This document shows positions 1-10,759 of a DNA stretch of 29,393 nucleotides, one piece after another; positions within the stretch are counted from its first letter, which is position 1, and every line of letters starts with the position of its first letter. A program made the position numbers and the translations under genes. The notes below the pieces were generated by a model, which saw only the letters and a list, made by a program, of their open reading frames with translations, was not told the DNA's origin and made no database searches. Where the stretch lies: assembly GCA_000697335.1 (NCBI GenBank), contig JNEM01009530.1, positions 1 to 29,393 on the forward strand, in the 5' to 3' direction. The stretch is from Conidiobolus incongruus B7586. Taxonomy: Eukaryota > Entomophthoromycota > Entomophthoromycetes > Entomophthorales > Conidiobolaceae.

Positions 1-261
1 TAATAATTATAAATTTATTTATATAATCTTTTACTATAATATCAATTATAATATTAGGTTAAACTTAATTAATTCTTTTTTAAATTATAATATATAGATA
101 ACTTATTTATAAATAAATTATAATTTTTATCAAGATATATAATAATTTATGATATTTTTATTTAACTTTTGAAAAAAGATTAATATATAATTAACTTTAT
201 ATTATGGTTTAAATAAAATTATTTATAATTAGAATTTATAATATAAATTAAAAATATCTAT

Positions 262-1568
262 TATTTATTACTCTATATTTTTAATAATGGGAATTTTTTG
301 TGATTGAAAATAAATAAATATTTTAATATATAATATATAAAAATTAATATATAATATAAATGTAATAGTTTTTTTTTATTATTAATAACTTTTTGCTATA
401 CTTTTAACAAAGATCTAACACCTAAAAAATAGTTTTTTTTATTTAAGACTGAAATTTAATGTTTCACAAACTAATTAAATTTTTCTGTAGAAATTTTCTT
501 TCTTGTAAGCTAGTTTTTTAATTACCTAAAGCAATTATAATTATATAAGTTATAATCTAATGAATATACTAGATATGGTAGTTCTTTCTAGTTATTTTTA
601 ATTAGAAAGTTTTTTATAGCTTTATATTGATGAATTTTGTAATTATCATGTAAAATAATAAGTCTTCTCAAATTATATTAAGAACACTAATTAAAAATTC
701 TTTTATTTAAAAAAGAAATATAAAGTTTATTATTAATTGATTTTCTTTTAAAAATTAAATAAAAGTAGCATATACTATTATAATTTATTACAATAATTAA
801 CATTCATTTATTAACAAAATGCTAATTTAAAAGGATTTGTAGAGGGGGTTGATTTAACTTAATCTAGCATCTTGATTTGTGATTTAATAAAAGATTATAC
901 ATAGGGATTTAAGATTCATTAATTGTAATTATTCATTGTAAAAGTTTAGGCTTCTAGTAATATTTTAGTAAGTTTTGTTTAGTAATAACTACTCTAACTT
1001 TTTTCTAAGCTTTAGTTAAATTATAAGGTACTTATTTTATATTTTTATTTATTAATTTGAATTTAAACTTTAATATATATAAAATACTTGTAAGATTAAT
1101 ATTAAAGTGCTTAGATAATTCTTTAACTAAAATAAAAAAGTACTTTTCAATATATTTTTTCACTCTATCAATAATTAAAAAAGTAACAATTGAAGTTAGT
1201 TTTTTAAATTTTAACAGGTTTTAGATAGTTTCTCTTTTAGCATTAAAGTAATTTACCTAGCAATAAATTATTAATTTAAATAATGCTTTATTACTAAAAG
1301 CTACTTGTAAATTTTAAATAATTTTAGAGGGTTTATGGTTAAGCTTTACTAATACTAAAATAAAAGACTTTTGATGATTATTATTTAGTTTAAGTATAAT
1401 TAAATTAAACAGCCAATTTTAAAAAGTTAATTTTTTAATCAAAAAAATTATTATATATATATATATATATTAAAAATATATAATTTCCTATTAACTTTGT
1501 ATATATTTATTTATTTTAAACTAATAATATGTTTGAAAAATCAGAAATTAAAAAATTTCCCATTTTTT
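262..1568 (-). mobile_element. Degraded mariner (DD34D) transposon, copy A, full length
   Basis: Dead cut-and-paste DNA transposon of the mariner family, about 1.3 kb, the normal mariner length. It is the reverse complement of the copy at 5.52-6.84 kb. On the minus strand the decayed transposase still shows the second catalytic region as LHDN..KIH (Asp codon at 645-647), then KELPYLVYS and LDYN, matching the mariner pattern HDNARPH...YSPDLAPSDYHLF. Upstream on the same strand (about 905-930) is NES-stop-IPMYN, matching the mariner first-Asp motif DE.W....DP. Expected Trp codons read TAG or TAA, and many Pro and Asp codons are changed to Leu and Asn, so the frame is closed. Ends are set by comparison with the other copies; inverted termini are only faintly visible. 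The family call rests on motif order and spacing, not on a database search. Confidence 0.78.
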
Positions 1569-1579
1569 CAAATTCAAGG

Positions 1580-1905
1580 TAATAATAAAATATCTTTTAA
1601 ACATATAAATCTAAAGTCATAAAAATTTTCTAATTGATAATAATTAAAAAAAGCTACCATATTATATATACTCACTAAATTATAATAAATATAATTATGA
1701 TTGCTATAAATTATTAAGAAATTTTTTAATTAAAAAAAGAATTTTTATAAATTGATTTAATTAGCTTATAAAATATTAAATATTAAATTTTAATATTTAA
1801 TTAATAAAATTATTTTTAAAATATTAGAAGTTTGTCAAAAATATAATAAAAAAGAAATTATTAATTTTATATTATATATTTATTTTTGTAAATTATATAT
1901 TAAAA
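1580..1905 (+). mobile_element. Partial mariner fossil, 3' part (copy A')
   Basis: A fragment matching the 3' third of the mariner copy at 6.43-6.79 kb, in plus orientation. The shared stretch begins around the second catalytic-Asp region (the segment reading KNFL in the better copies) and runs through an ACCATAT...ATAT..ACTCAC/TTAAATTATAA stretch, ending in AT-rich sequence near 1905. It lies back to back with copy A, which is on the minus strand, so the junction at about 1570-1580 is either a nested insertion or a rearrangement. It is more decayed than A or B and has no usable reading frame. Confidence 0.55.
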
Positions 1906-2171
1906 ATTTTAATTAAATTCAATTTGAAAGTTTATTACTTAAATTTCAGAATAATATTTACAAAGTTACCAAATATAAAATAATTATTCAAATTAAACTA
2001 ATTAAAAGATTATAATTTGTTTTGATTTGGTATTAAATCCAAATATATGATATATTACTTAGAATATTAAATTCATTTTATTATTTACTTAAAATTAATA
2101 CCAATTACAAATTATCACACATAGTTTTTTTAATATATTGAAGTATTAAAAATGTTTATTTTATAATTGGA

Positions 2172-3704
2172 TTACAAACATTTCAATATTTTATCAACTG
2201 CTGGAGATCTGAAAGCAAATTCAGCATGTCTCATTTGGAAATTTGGAATAACTTCTATTTTATAGCTCTTGTCCAAACTGGATAGATAGTTGAAATTATC
2301 GTGAAAATTCACTACTTCGTCAAATTCTGCTAAGAATATGTAAGTTTTGCCAGGGTATTTGGATGTGTATTTAGGTAAGAATATTAATTCATCCCTATTT
2401 TCAGTTAGTTCAAATTGGTATTTTATGATATTTATAATTACCATCTAAAGTGTCTATATATTAAATGACTAATAGTGAATTCATAAGCTGCAAAATATCT
2501 CACAAGTATATGAGTGGCTCCAATTAATGGAGAAATACAAAGATGATAAGCCATACTAGGTCCAAATAAATTCATACAAGTTGGATCGATAAATATTACT
2601 GAATTAACGTATTTTGGTCTGGAACCAGCAACCATTGATACTATTAATGTGCCAAAAGAATGGCCAGACCAATTAGCTCTAGGAAGCTGATAAGTTTGGA
2701 AAATATGATCAAACAAGTTTAAATAATCCTCCTTGGTTGACGGTTGGTGAACTAAGTTTAAATTGACAGTGTCGGATTGTACTAGCATAATAGTTCTATT
2801 TGGATTCCTCTTGATAATTTGGTTAATGAAATTCATATAACCCCAGATACCTAAATTCATTCTTATAATATAAGTAAATTTATACTAATAAGACAGTTTT
2901 ACCTGCTACTGCCCCATGACAGAATACAATAGGAGGTGAGTTGCATTTTTTAAAATCTCCCAATTTGATCCATACACCTACGTTTTTGGCATCTTTTATT
3001 CTAATACATTGAAAGCCGTAATATTTCAGCAGCGAAGCACATGCCATTTGAACCATAGCTACACCTAAATAGGCGCCCAAAGGTAAATATTGAAAGGGTA
3101 CCTTAAAATGAGTGAAAAATTTGAATTTTTCGGGCAATCCCTTATCACTCATATCCTGGATTACTGCAAGCCTAGGATGGGTTGATAATTCGTCAATGTA
3201 TGATTTTTCATCATCGGTTAATTGACGATAATACTGATTAGCAAATCCGAGTGATAAGAATTCTTTCACTATAGATTTTGTAATTTTGCTCTCTCTGGAC
3301 CAGTTTTCGGTATCGAAGCTAAAATATCCATGGATCGTTTGATTGATATCATTATTAGACTCGATAGCACTTGCAATTAAATCGTTGACGTTTGATTTAT
3401 GAAATATTGAATGCTTTTTTATAGGTTCTCGGTTGATTTGATAGTTTTGATATTTCAAATACATATAAAAGCTTAATTCTATAATGTTTAAAACTACAAA
3501 TAAATGAAGTTTTCCAATACCATCAATTTTAACAGGGTTTTTATAAAATTTCCTTAATATAAATAAAATCGCTGAAATGTTAAAAATTGGCATCAAATTC
3601 AGCAATATTGGAACTGGTCTAATCAATATAAAAGCCAGCCATCCGATCATACTAATAGGTTTAGATACTATACGATTATTATTTACTCTTGTTTCTAAAA
3701 CCAT
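2172..3704 (-). CDS. Membrane-anchored alpha/beta hydrolase, three exons
   Basis: Predicted 477-aa serine hydrolase of the alpha/beta-hydrolase fold (esterase/lipase-like; substrate unknown). Exons: 3704-2903, 2850-2442, 2394-2172. The introns are 52 nt (2902-2851) and 47 nt (2441-2395); both are GT..AG and keep frame, and the second has a perfect CTAAC branch site. Residues about 17-50 and 66-84 are strongly hydrophobic, suggesting an N-terminal membrane anchor before the catalytic domain. The triad is complete: oxyanion loop CHGAVAG with His263-Gly264, nucleophile elbow GHSFG with Ser332, acid Asp429 in FLAEFDEVV, and His460 in MRHAEF. A TATA box (TATAAATA, minus strand at 3834-3841) lies about 130 nt upstream, and an AATAAA signal (2155-2160) just after the stop. 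The gene lies between two inverted mariner fossils but looks intact. It belongs to a broad family, so no specific name is justified. Confidence 0.85.
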
Positions 3705-3833
3705 AACTTTAATTCTTCCAATATTCCAATTGCTGTAATATCAGTGGGTAATAATAAATTGATATAATAAAAGCTCAGTATATATGTAATAATAAAATGA
3801 ACAAATTTTCAAAGGTATGACATATATCATCAA

Positions 3834-3841
3834 TATTTATA
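3834..3841 (-). promoter_or_regulatory. TATA box of the hydrolase gene
   Basis: TATAAATA on the minus strand, about 130 nt upstream of the hydrolase ATG at 3704. In such AT-rich DNA a TATA match is weak evidence alone; position and strand support it. Confidence 0.35.
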
Positions 3842-5517
3842 CTGCAAACAACCTATATGATCCATCGTGTATATGAATCATATTAATTAAAACCTTTAAA
3901 ATCAAGGTGATAAAATTTTGTTTTATATTAATTTAGATGATTTTTCAAATGTAATTTTATAAATCCATAATAAAATGTATAAATTTATTAAAAGTATTTA
4001 CTAATAATATATAATTGAAAAAAATTATATAATTATTATTCTTTTAGTTACTTTAATCAAATTTTAATATTTGTATAATTTTAAATAGCTCGTGATTTAA
4101 TTCAATATCATGATTAAATAAAATTGAAACATATTAAATAGAACCTCGCGTAAAATAAGAGATCATTCACCTCGTAAAAGCAATGTAAGCACTTTTTACC
4201 AGGAAAATAGTTCCAATAAATATAATTTTTACTCATATAATAATTTAAATATCACCAATAATATATACAATTATACTATTTATCAATATCTGTAAATAAT
4301 TAAAATACATTATAGCATCAAAAGAAGTAGCAATTACCTGCTAATTCATACATACATATTTTCAATAATTTAATAACATGTGAAATAATAAAAAATAACA
4401 CCATTATTTTATAAAAAAAATCAAAGATAATTTTTGGAACTCGGATATAATTGAAATAATAAATTTTGATTATTTTTTTATATGAGATATCTTTAAATAC
4501 AATAATTTTATTAGTATTTTGATTTAATAATAATATAAAATTATTGATTGAATGTTTTAAATATTTTCACCGATTTATTTTATAATTTTTGGTATAATAT
4601 ATTATATTTTCATTTTAAATATCTATTTAATCTACCAAAATTTTTATCTAGCTAATATTTTCGAAGATAAATATATATATATGGGTAATTATGAATTAAG
4701 GTTTTTCCTATTAAAAATATTGGGATTCGATTTAAATAAAAATTGAGAGGGAGAAATTAAATTGAAAATATTATTTTCAACTATATATATAATATAGATA
4801 TAAATGCCTTAGCCGTTATAATATTTATACTATATATTAGAATTAAAAAATCCAAATGATCAAACACAAATGAGAATTTGGTCCAGTTCAAAAAAGCCAT
4901 TACTTCTATTACAATTATACAATATAAATATTTTAATTGTGTATTAAAGATAGAAAAGAAATGTGAAATTTACAATTGAAAGATAAAGAATCAATTTAAT
5001 GAACTTAAGATGTTATAAATCAATATTTGAGTCAATTAGCACTATTGTAGTATAAACTTGTAAATCAAAATTCAAAAATTACCAATTGCAAATAATTAAT
5101 TACTATGTATGGTGATTATTATAGAAAATAGCCTTTTTGGAATTTATTATTATCATTATTATTTAAATATAACTTTTTAAGATTATTATTTCAAATATTT
5201 TTTTAAATCATATATTTGCAGATTTCATTTAATAGGTAATATATACATTTTCAATATAAATCTGATTCAAAAAGTAATATATATTTTTAAAGGATTGATG
5301 TAATTATAATTATGGTTTATTTATATATGATATAATCATAGCTAAAAGATATTTTAATATTCAAAAATAATATTATTTGATTATAGTTATATTTCATACA
5401 ATTTTGTATTAATAGTTGAATTTGTGATCAATATAATACTTATCCAAGTTCAATTTACAATATTATTCAGCAGTTTGGAAAATTAATAAAACAGAATTAT
5501 TAAGATATTATTAGTAT
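3842..5517. other. Intergenic AT-rich stretch, no gene seen
   Basis: About 1.7 kb of low-complexity AT-rich sequence between the hydrolase promoter and mariner copy B. No ORF, tRNA or splice-supported exon could be read. The one less AT-rich patch is at about 4140-4205, where two short related words (CCTCGCGTAAAA and CCTCGTAAAA) occur 26 nt apart; this may be chance. Confidence 0.6.
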
Positions 5518-5550
5518 AGAAATTAAAAAATAGCAAATTTTTTAATTTCT
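5518..5550. repeat. 14-bp perfect inverted repeat at the mariner B terminus
   Basis: Arms AGAAATTAAAAAAT (5518-5531) and ATTTTTTAATTTCT (5537-5550) flank a 5-nt loop AGCAA. The same terminal word (AATAGCAAATTTTTTAATTTC) recurs at the right end of the window, and its complement recurs near 1545-1568, so it marks the 5' end of this mariner family. Confidence 0.6.
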
Positions 5551-6840
5551 GATCTTTCAAACATATTATTAGTTTAAAATAAATAAATATATACAAAGTT
5601 AATAGGAAATTATATATTTTTAATATATATATATATATATAATAATTTTTTTGATTAAAAAATTAATTTTTTAAAATTGGCTGTTTAATTTAATTATACT
5701 TAAACTAAATAGTAATCATCAAAAGTTTTTTATTTTAGTATCAATAAAACTTAACCATAAGCCTTTTAAAATTATTTAAAATTTACAAGCAACTTTTAAT
5801 AATAAAGTATTATCTAAATTAACAATTTATTGCTAGGTAAATTACTTTAAAACTATAAGAGAAATTATCTAAAACCTGTTAAAATTTAAAACACTAACTT
5901 TAACTGTTACTCTTTTAATTATTAATAAAATAAGAAAATATATTGAAAAACACCTTTTTATTTTAGTTAAAGAATTATCTAAACACTTTAATATTAGTTT
6001 TACAAGTATTTTATATATATTAAAGTTTAAACTCAAATTAATAAATAAAAATATAAAATAAATACCTTATAATTTAACTAGAGTTTAAAAAACAACTAGA
6101 GTAGTTATTACTAAATAAAATTTATTAAAATATTACTAGAAGCTTAAACTTTTATAGTAAATAATTATAATTAATGAATCTTAAATCCCTATGTATAATC
6201 CTTTACTAAAACACAAATTAAAATATTAGATTAAGTTAAATTAACCTTTTCTATAAATCCCTTTAAATAAACATTTTGTTAATAAAAAAATATTAATTAT
6301 TATAATAGATTATAATAGTATATACTACTCTTATTTAATTATTGAAGGAAAATCAATTAATAGTAAACTTTATATTGTTTTTTGAATAAAAGTATTTCTA
6401 ATTAGTATTCTTAATATAATTTAAGAAAACCTATTATTTTATATGATAATTGTAAAATTTATAAATTTAAAGCTGTAAAAAACTTTCTAATTAAAAATAA
6501 CTAGAAAAAACTACCATATCTAGTATATTCTTTAAATTATAACCTATATAATTATAATTGCTTTAGGCAATTAAAAAACTAGCTTATAGGAAAGAAAATT
6601 TTTACAAGAAAATTTTTACAAGAAAATTTAATTGGTTTGTGAAATATCAAATTTTAGTCTTTAATAAAAAAAACTATTTTTTAGGTGTTAGATCTTTATT
6701 AAAAGTATAGTAAAAAGTTATTAATAATAAAAGAAACTATTAAATTTATATTATATATTTATTTTTATATATTTTATATTAAAATATTTATTTATTTTCA
6801 ATTACAAAAAATTCTTATTATTAAAAATTCAGAGTAATAA
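5518..6840 (+). mobile_element. Degraded mariner (DD34D) transposon, copy B, full length
   Basis: Full-length mariner fossil in plus orientation, inverted relative to copy A. First catalytic region near 6173 reads NES-stop-IPMYNPLLKHK, like mariner DE.W....DP..K....W. Second catalytic Asp is GAT at 6445-6447 in LYDN.KI. The third acidic position falls at codon 6550-6552 (AAT, from Asp by G to A) in the context YNCFRQLKN, like mariner SDYHLFRSL. There are exactly 34 residues between the second and third positions, the mariner DD34D spacing. A frame change lies between the first and second regions, and expected Trp codons are TAG or TAA. Decay is dominated by C to T and G to A, so the transposase is inactive. 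Confidence 0.8.
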
Positions 6841-6844
6841 TTAT

Positions 6845-7180
6845 AAAATATATAAAATTAAAGTTATAAAAAATTTTTTATATAAAAAAATAGAGGGAGT
6901 TATTATATCTAGTATATTCACTTAATTATAACTTATATGATTATAATTGTTTGAAATAATTAAAAAACAGCCTATAGGAAAAAGAAATTCCTGTAAACAA
7001 ATTAAATTGATTTGTGAAATATTAAATTTCAATCTTTAATAAAAAGAACTATTTTTTAAGGATTAGAAATTAATTAAAAATATAAAAGAGTTATTAATAA
7101 TAAAAAAAGCTATTAATTTTATATTATTAATTAATTTTTATATATTATTTATTAATTTATTTGTTTAATTTTAATTTTAA
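6845..7180 (+). mobile_element. Partial mariner fossil, 3' part (copy B')
   Basis: Immediately downstream of copy B, a second stretch repeats its last 300 bp or so in the same orientation, including the words TTATATCTAGTATATTCAC, AATTATAACTTATATGATTA and TTGATTTGTGAAATAT. It looks like a truncated tandem neighbour or a remnant of an earlier insertion. No usable frame. Confidence 0.6.
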
Positions 7181-7419
7181 AATTGTGCTATTACTTAATT
7201 TTTACATTAATATCAAATTAAATTTTTTATTTTTTATTTCAAAATGCCTTATATATTATAATTGAGTAAAATATTTAAAAAATTTAAAAGATAAATATCA
7301 ATAGAATATACCACAATACATATAAAGCATATTAAAAATAGAAGTTGAAAAAATATTATCAACTAAAAAATATTAGTTTTTAAAAAATATGGAAATTAAA
7401 ACAAAAAAGAATATATGTA

Positions 7420-7491
7420 CTCCGATACAGGGAATCGAACCCTGGCCGTCTCGGTGAAAGCGAGAAATCCTAACCACTGGACCATATCGGA
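7420..7491 (-). tRNA. tRNA-Glu (anticodon UUC)
   Basis: 72-nt cloverleaf on the minus strand. The acceptor stem TCCGATA pairs with TATCGGA, discriminator G. Anticodon loop CTTTCAC gives anticodon TTC. T arm GGGTTCGATTCCC includes the Pol III B box. A T-run (CTTTTTTG on the minus strand, about 7405) follows as terminator. No intron. Identical to the gene at 13517-13588. Confidence 0.95.
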
Positions 7492-7889
7492 TTAAGATTT
7501 TAAGTTTATAATTATTATAAATATTAAATGTTGACCAAATTTCCTCATCTCTTATTCTTCAATTTCCTTTTAATTCTATATTTAATTTTTTTTATCTCTA
7601 CAATATTTCTCTTTTTCTTTAAGTTTCATAATTTTTTTATATATTTTCTACAAATTTAACTCTATTTTCACACCGTTCATAGTTAATTTTAAATTAATAT
7701 ATATATATATATATATTCAATTTCATAATTATCATCAAAAATATATTAGTAATCATAATTTAATTGGCAATATGATTACTATTTCAATTTAAATTTTTTA
7801 ATATAATTAATATAATGATATTTTATCCGTATTTATCCAATATTATTAATTTATCTTTAATCTTACATATATTATTTCATATCATAATA

Positions 7890-7924
<35 letters not shown>

Positions 7925-9017
7925 CAAATATCGAATTATATTTTTGACTATTGTACTAAGTTTGATTGTGAATTGAGTATTCTATTATAAAAAATATATA
8001 CAGTATTATTGAAATAATTCCAAAATTTTAATATATAAATTCAAACTGCATAATATACACTATAATATTTAATACCGGGATATACCATATATATTCACTA
8101 TATTAAATTAGAATTTTTCATTAATTTTGAGGATTTTTCTATATTGATTATTCATTAATATTGGAAAAATAATAAATTAATTAGAGGGTTAATATAAAGA
8201 TCTTGACTGATAGCTATAAAGGAGTAATTAATAACATTTTATTACAAACTTCATATTGTTCAATACCAATATTTTAACTATAAAAAATAAATTATGAGTA
8301 TAAAACGATGGTAGGCTATAATCTCCATTTACAAAATCTGTTGACTTAATATTGATCAAAAATTTTTAAAAACCTCAAAAACATGCTTGTAACTAAATTA
8401 ATGTTCATTATTTTAGTCATAATCCAATAATTATAATTTAATAATGCAGCGCCTAAATACCTATTAATTTACACTAATACAATTTTATTTTCATAATGAA
8501 TACAACTCTATAATTACAATTTGCCAAGTTTATTCACTATTTACTCAAATTCTCTACCCACCCACAATTCAAAGGTAATATCATTATGAAATAAACATTT
8601 CTAATTATAACCAAAAAATATTTGATCAGTATCAAGAAACTTTTGATAATAGAGATTAAAAACGATTTAATATGATTTATTAATGAAATTGAATAAAATA
8701 GATTAACCACGATTTAAAGGGATTGTTTAATGAAAAAGTGATTTGTAATTTGTGATCCCATTAAGCAAAATGATAGCAAATTCGAAATATCTACCAATAT
8801 TTTAGAAGTTAAAATGGTACAAAAGGATTCAAAATCGAATCCATAGGTTGTAATGAGAATTTGTGGCTTTTGAATCATATTCTAGTTAAAAAAGTCCCAA
8901 AAATTATAGAAAAAATATTCATTTTGATAAAAGTGAATTAGTCATCAATGATATCATTTTAATTATAATTTTTTTACATTAAACAGGAATCTCATTCAAT
9001 TTTCATAGGTTGATATC
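7492..9017. other. Intergenic AT-rich stretch, no gene seen
   Basis: About 1.5 kb between tRNA-Glu and the arrestin 3' end. It contains simple (TA)n runs near 7698-7714 and 7894-7922. No ORF of useful length or clear RNA gene was seen. Confidence 0.6.
7894..7922. repeat. (TA)n microsatellite
   Basis: About 14 uninterrupted TA units in intergenic DNA. A shorter run lies at about 7698-7714. Confidence 0.85.
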
Positions 9018-9068
9018 ATATTTATTTTATTGAAAATATTTACAAAATGTTTAGATAAGTTATCAAGA

Positions 9069-10217
9069 TTAATTAGTTGATATGGTTTGAGAAAATGATG
9101 GTGGTGGAATGAAGGTGAGTTCGTCATAGTTGGGAGGTGAGCAATCTCTCTGCAATGTGATGGATCCTTCCTCAAGTTGGAGGCCTGAATACACGGGCAA
9201 TTCTTCTTCATTACCTTCTGTGATGCGATTAGCATTGGAAGGATCAAGTATTGTTACGGGGATTTTTAAAGAGATCATTCTAGGTTGATTATTTAAATAT
9301 AAACACAAGGATACAACTAACCAGTGCTTAGTTTTGATTAAGTCATTATTTGTTGTGCGAGTGAGATTGCTGGATTCTAAAGGTATCGTGACGGTAGATT
9401 GGATCTTATTGATCTGATGCTTGGGTATTTTGTATTCGATCTTATCCAAATCTTCTTCTTTGATCACTTGACGACCTTTGGAATCCGTCAAAGTTGTTTT
9501 TTGCTGAATACCAAAGGCAATTTTGGCAAATTGGCAATTTTTCAATGGAACGAGGGAGCTCATATCAATGTGAATAGTTGTGGATTGGCCTGGAATAAGT
9601 GCTTTATATGGACTGGTAATAGTATAATCGAGGACATCATTCCAAACTCCGGTAAAGTAGACAGATTCGTATGCCAATGAACTTGAGGGAGAGGTCAATC
9701 TCTTGACCAAGTAAGGAATAGTATGTGTGTAATGTTGACCTTTTGAGAGTTTAAGATCAATATTAAATTCATATTTGATACTGGCGTCTGGCATTTCGAG
9801 TGAAGCAGGAAGATCACCAGGTAATACCAATTCAAAGGGATATGAATATTGACCTTCAGGTACTTCAAAGTAAGATCCATTTTCACTTTCATAAAAGTTC
9901 CAAGCTTGAGTAATCAATTCTTTGTGGCCATGATGAGATATTCCATTTTGAGAGATGCAAGTTCTGATAGATCCTTCAAATTTCATATTAACCTTAGCAA
10001 TTTTAATTGGTACTTTAGAAGTTAAGATCATGTGGCCTTGAACCACTACACCACTACATTCTAAAGGATCACCATGAAATTCGATATGATCTAAGGTAGC
10101 AAATTTACATTCCAAGTTCAACCAACTGGGAAGTGAAGACTGAGTCAAGCTGAGCTGATTGATGAACTTTTGAAGTATACTAGTCATTTTGATGAATAAA
10201 GTGAAGTTACTATCCAA
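9069..10217 (-). CDS. Alpha-arrestin (arrestin-related trafficking adaptor)
   Basis: 382-aa single-exon protein with the two-lobed arrestin fold: N-terminal lobe about residues 45-180 (GDPLECSGVVVQGHM, then YSYPFELVLPGDLPASLE), C-terminal lobe about 195-340 (LIPGQSTTIHIDMSS, then PLKNCQFAKIAFGI). The tail carries PPNY at 361-364, a canonical PPxY that binds WW domains of Nedd4/Rsp5-type ubiquitin ligases, plus LPVY at 340-343, a weaker LPxY-type site. By family, it recruits a ubiquitin ligase to plasma-membrane or endosomal cargo for endocytosis; the cargo cannot be read from sequence. Start: Met1 at 10217 or Met11 at 10187; both are in frame and the arrestin fold begins well after either. 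Minus-strand AATAAA at 9026-9031 lies about 40 nt past the stop. It is short compared with many yeast arrestins, which have long disordered tails. Confidence 0.9.
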   Translation of the reverse strand: MDSNFTLFIKMTSILQKFINQLSLTQSSLPSWLNLECKFATLDHIEFHGDPLECSGVVVQGHMILTSKVPIKIAKVNMKFEGSIRTCISQNGISHHGHKELITQAWNFYESENGSYFEVPEGQYSYPFELVLPGDLPASLEMPDASIKYEFNIDLKLSKGQHYTHTIPYLVKRLTSPSSSLAYESVYFTGVWNDVLDYTITSPYKALIPGQSTTIHIDMSSLVPLKNCQFAKIAFGIQQKTTLTDSKGRQVIKEEDLDKIEYKIPKHQINKIQSTVTIPLESSNLTRTTNNDLIKTKHWLVVSLCLYLNNQPRMISLKIPVTILDPSNANRITEGNEEELPVYSGLQLEEGSITLQRDCSPPNYDELTFIPPPSFSQTISTN

Positions 10218-10427
10218 GGGTTGTTTATATATGAATTCGAAATCCTTAATTATAATCTAACAAGATTGAATTAATGGGGGAAAGCCAATTAATTAACAAA
10301 TATTAATAATACAATAAATTAAACAGATTTCAGTAAGATAAGTATCGCGGGATTATTTACTTTGAAGCGATATTTATCAATATTGAAGATGGGATTCACT
10401 TGAATAATTACAGTTCCCTGGATCCTC

Positions 10428-10440
10428 TATTTATATATAT
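10428..10440 (-). promoter_or_regulatory. TATA box of the arrestin gene
   Basis: The minus strand reads TATATATAAATAG about 210-240 nt upstream of the arrestin start codons. It is followed, further upstream (10455-10535), by a CT-rich tract with two runs of C that stands out from the AT-rich surroundings and may be the core promoter region. Confidence 0.4.
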
Positions 10441-10581
10441 TTTTTAATTTGAATTTGCTTTTCTTCCACCCTTCATTCCGTATTCTCACTCTTTTCATTT
10501 CACTTATATTCCCCCCGAATCTTCTCCCCCATTACATTATTTTCATTTTGGGTAATTAAATCTTTCCTTTTTGATCCAATT

Positions 10582-10753
10582 ATGACTGAGAAAAGTGAGG
10601 CAGTTAACTTATATAGAAACGAGGTTGACTTGAATTTAGACTTCATAAAGATTTGAAGAGAATCTGCCTGATTGACTCAATTGGTTTGTTTAAGGAATGT
10701 GTTAGTTTGAGGTCTTATAATGAACATTATCAATATGAAAATCCGCAATCTTA
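10582..10753 (+). other. Coding-like island, possible gene remnant
   Basis: A less AT-rich patch beside the arrestin promoter. From ATG 10582 a 24-codon frame runs (starting MTEKSEAVNLYRNEVDLN), and a second overlapping frame, ending at a TAA near 10751-10753, stays open for about 41 codons (with ICLIDSIGLFKECVSLRSYN). No intron reconciles the two frames. It could be a decayed gene, an upstream transcribed region or chance. Confidence 0.2.
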
Positions 10754-10759
10754 AGCGAG

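Noticed and set aside
1451-1471. CRISPR-like or satellite array in the AT repeats
   Set aside because: Only simple (TA)n runs and dispersed mariner copies are present; there are no regularly spaced repeats with unique spacers.
5518-6840. Fot1/pogo or Tc1 (DD34E) transposon
   Set aside because: The region around the third catalytic residue reads YS.DYN..NYNCFRQL, matching mariner SPDLAPSDYHLF, and the first motif resembles mariner DE.W....DP.
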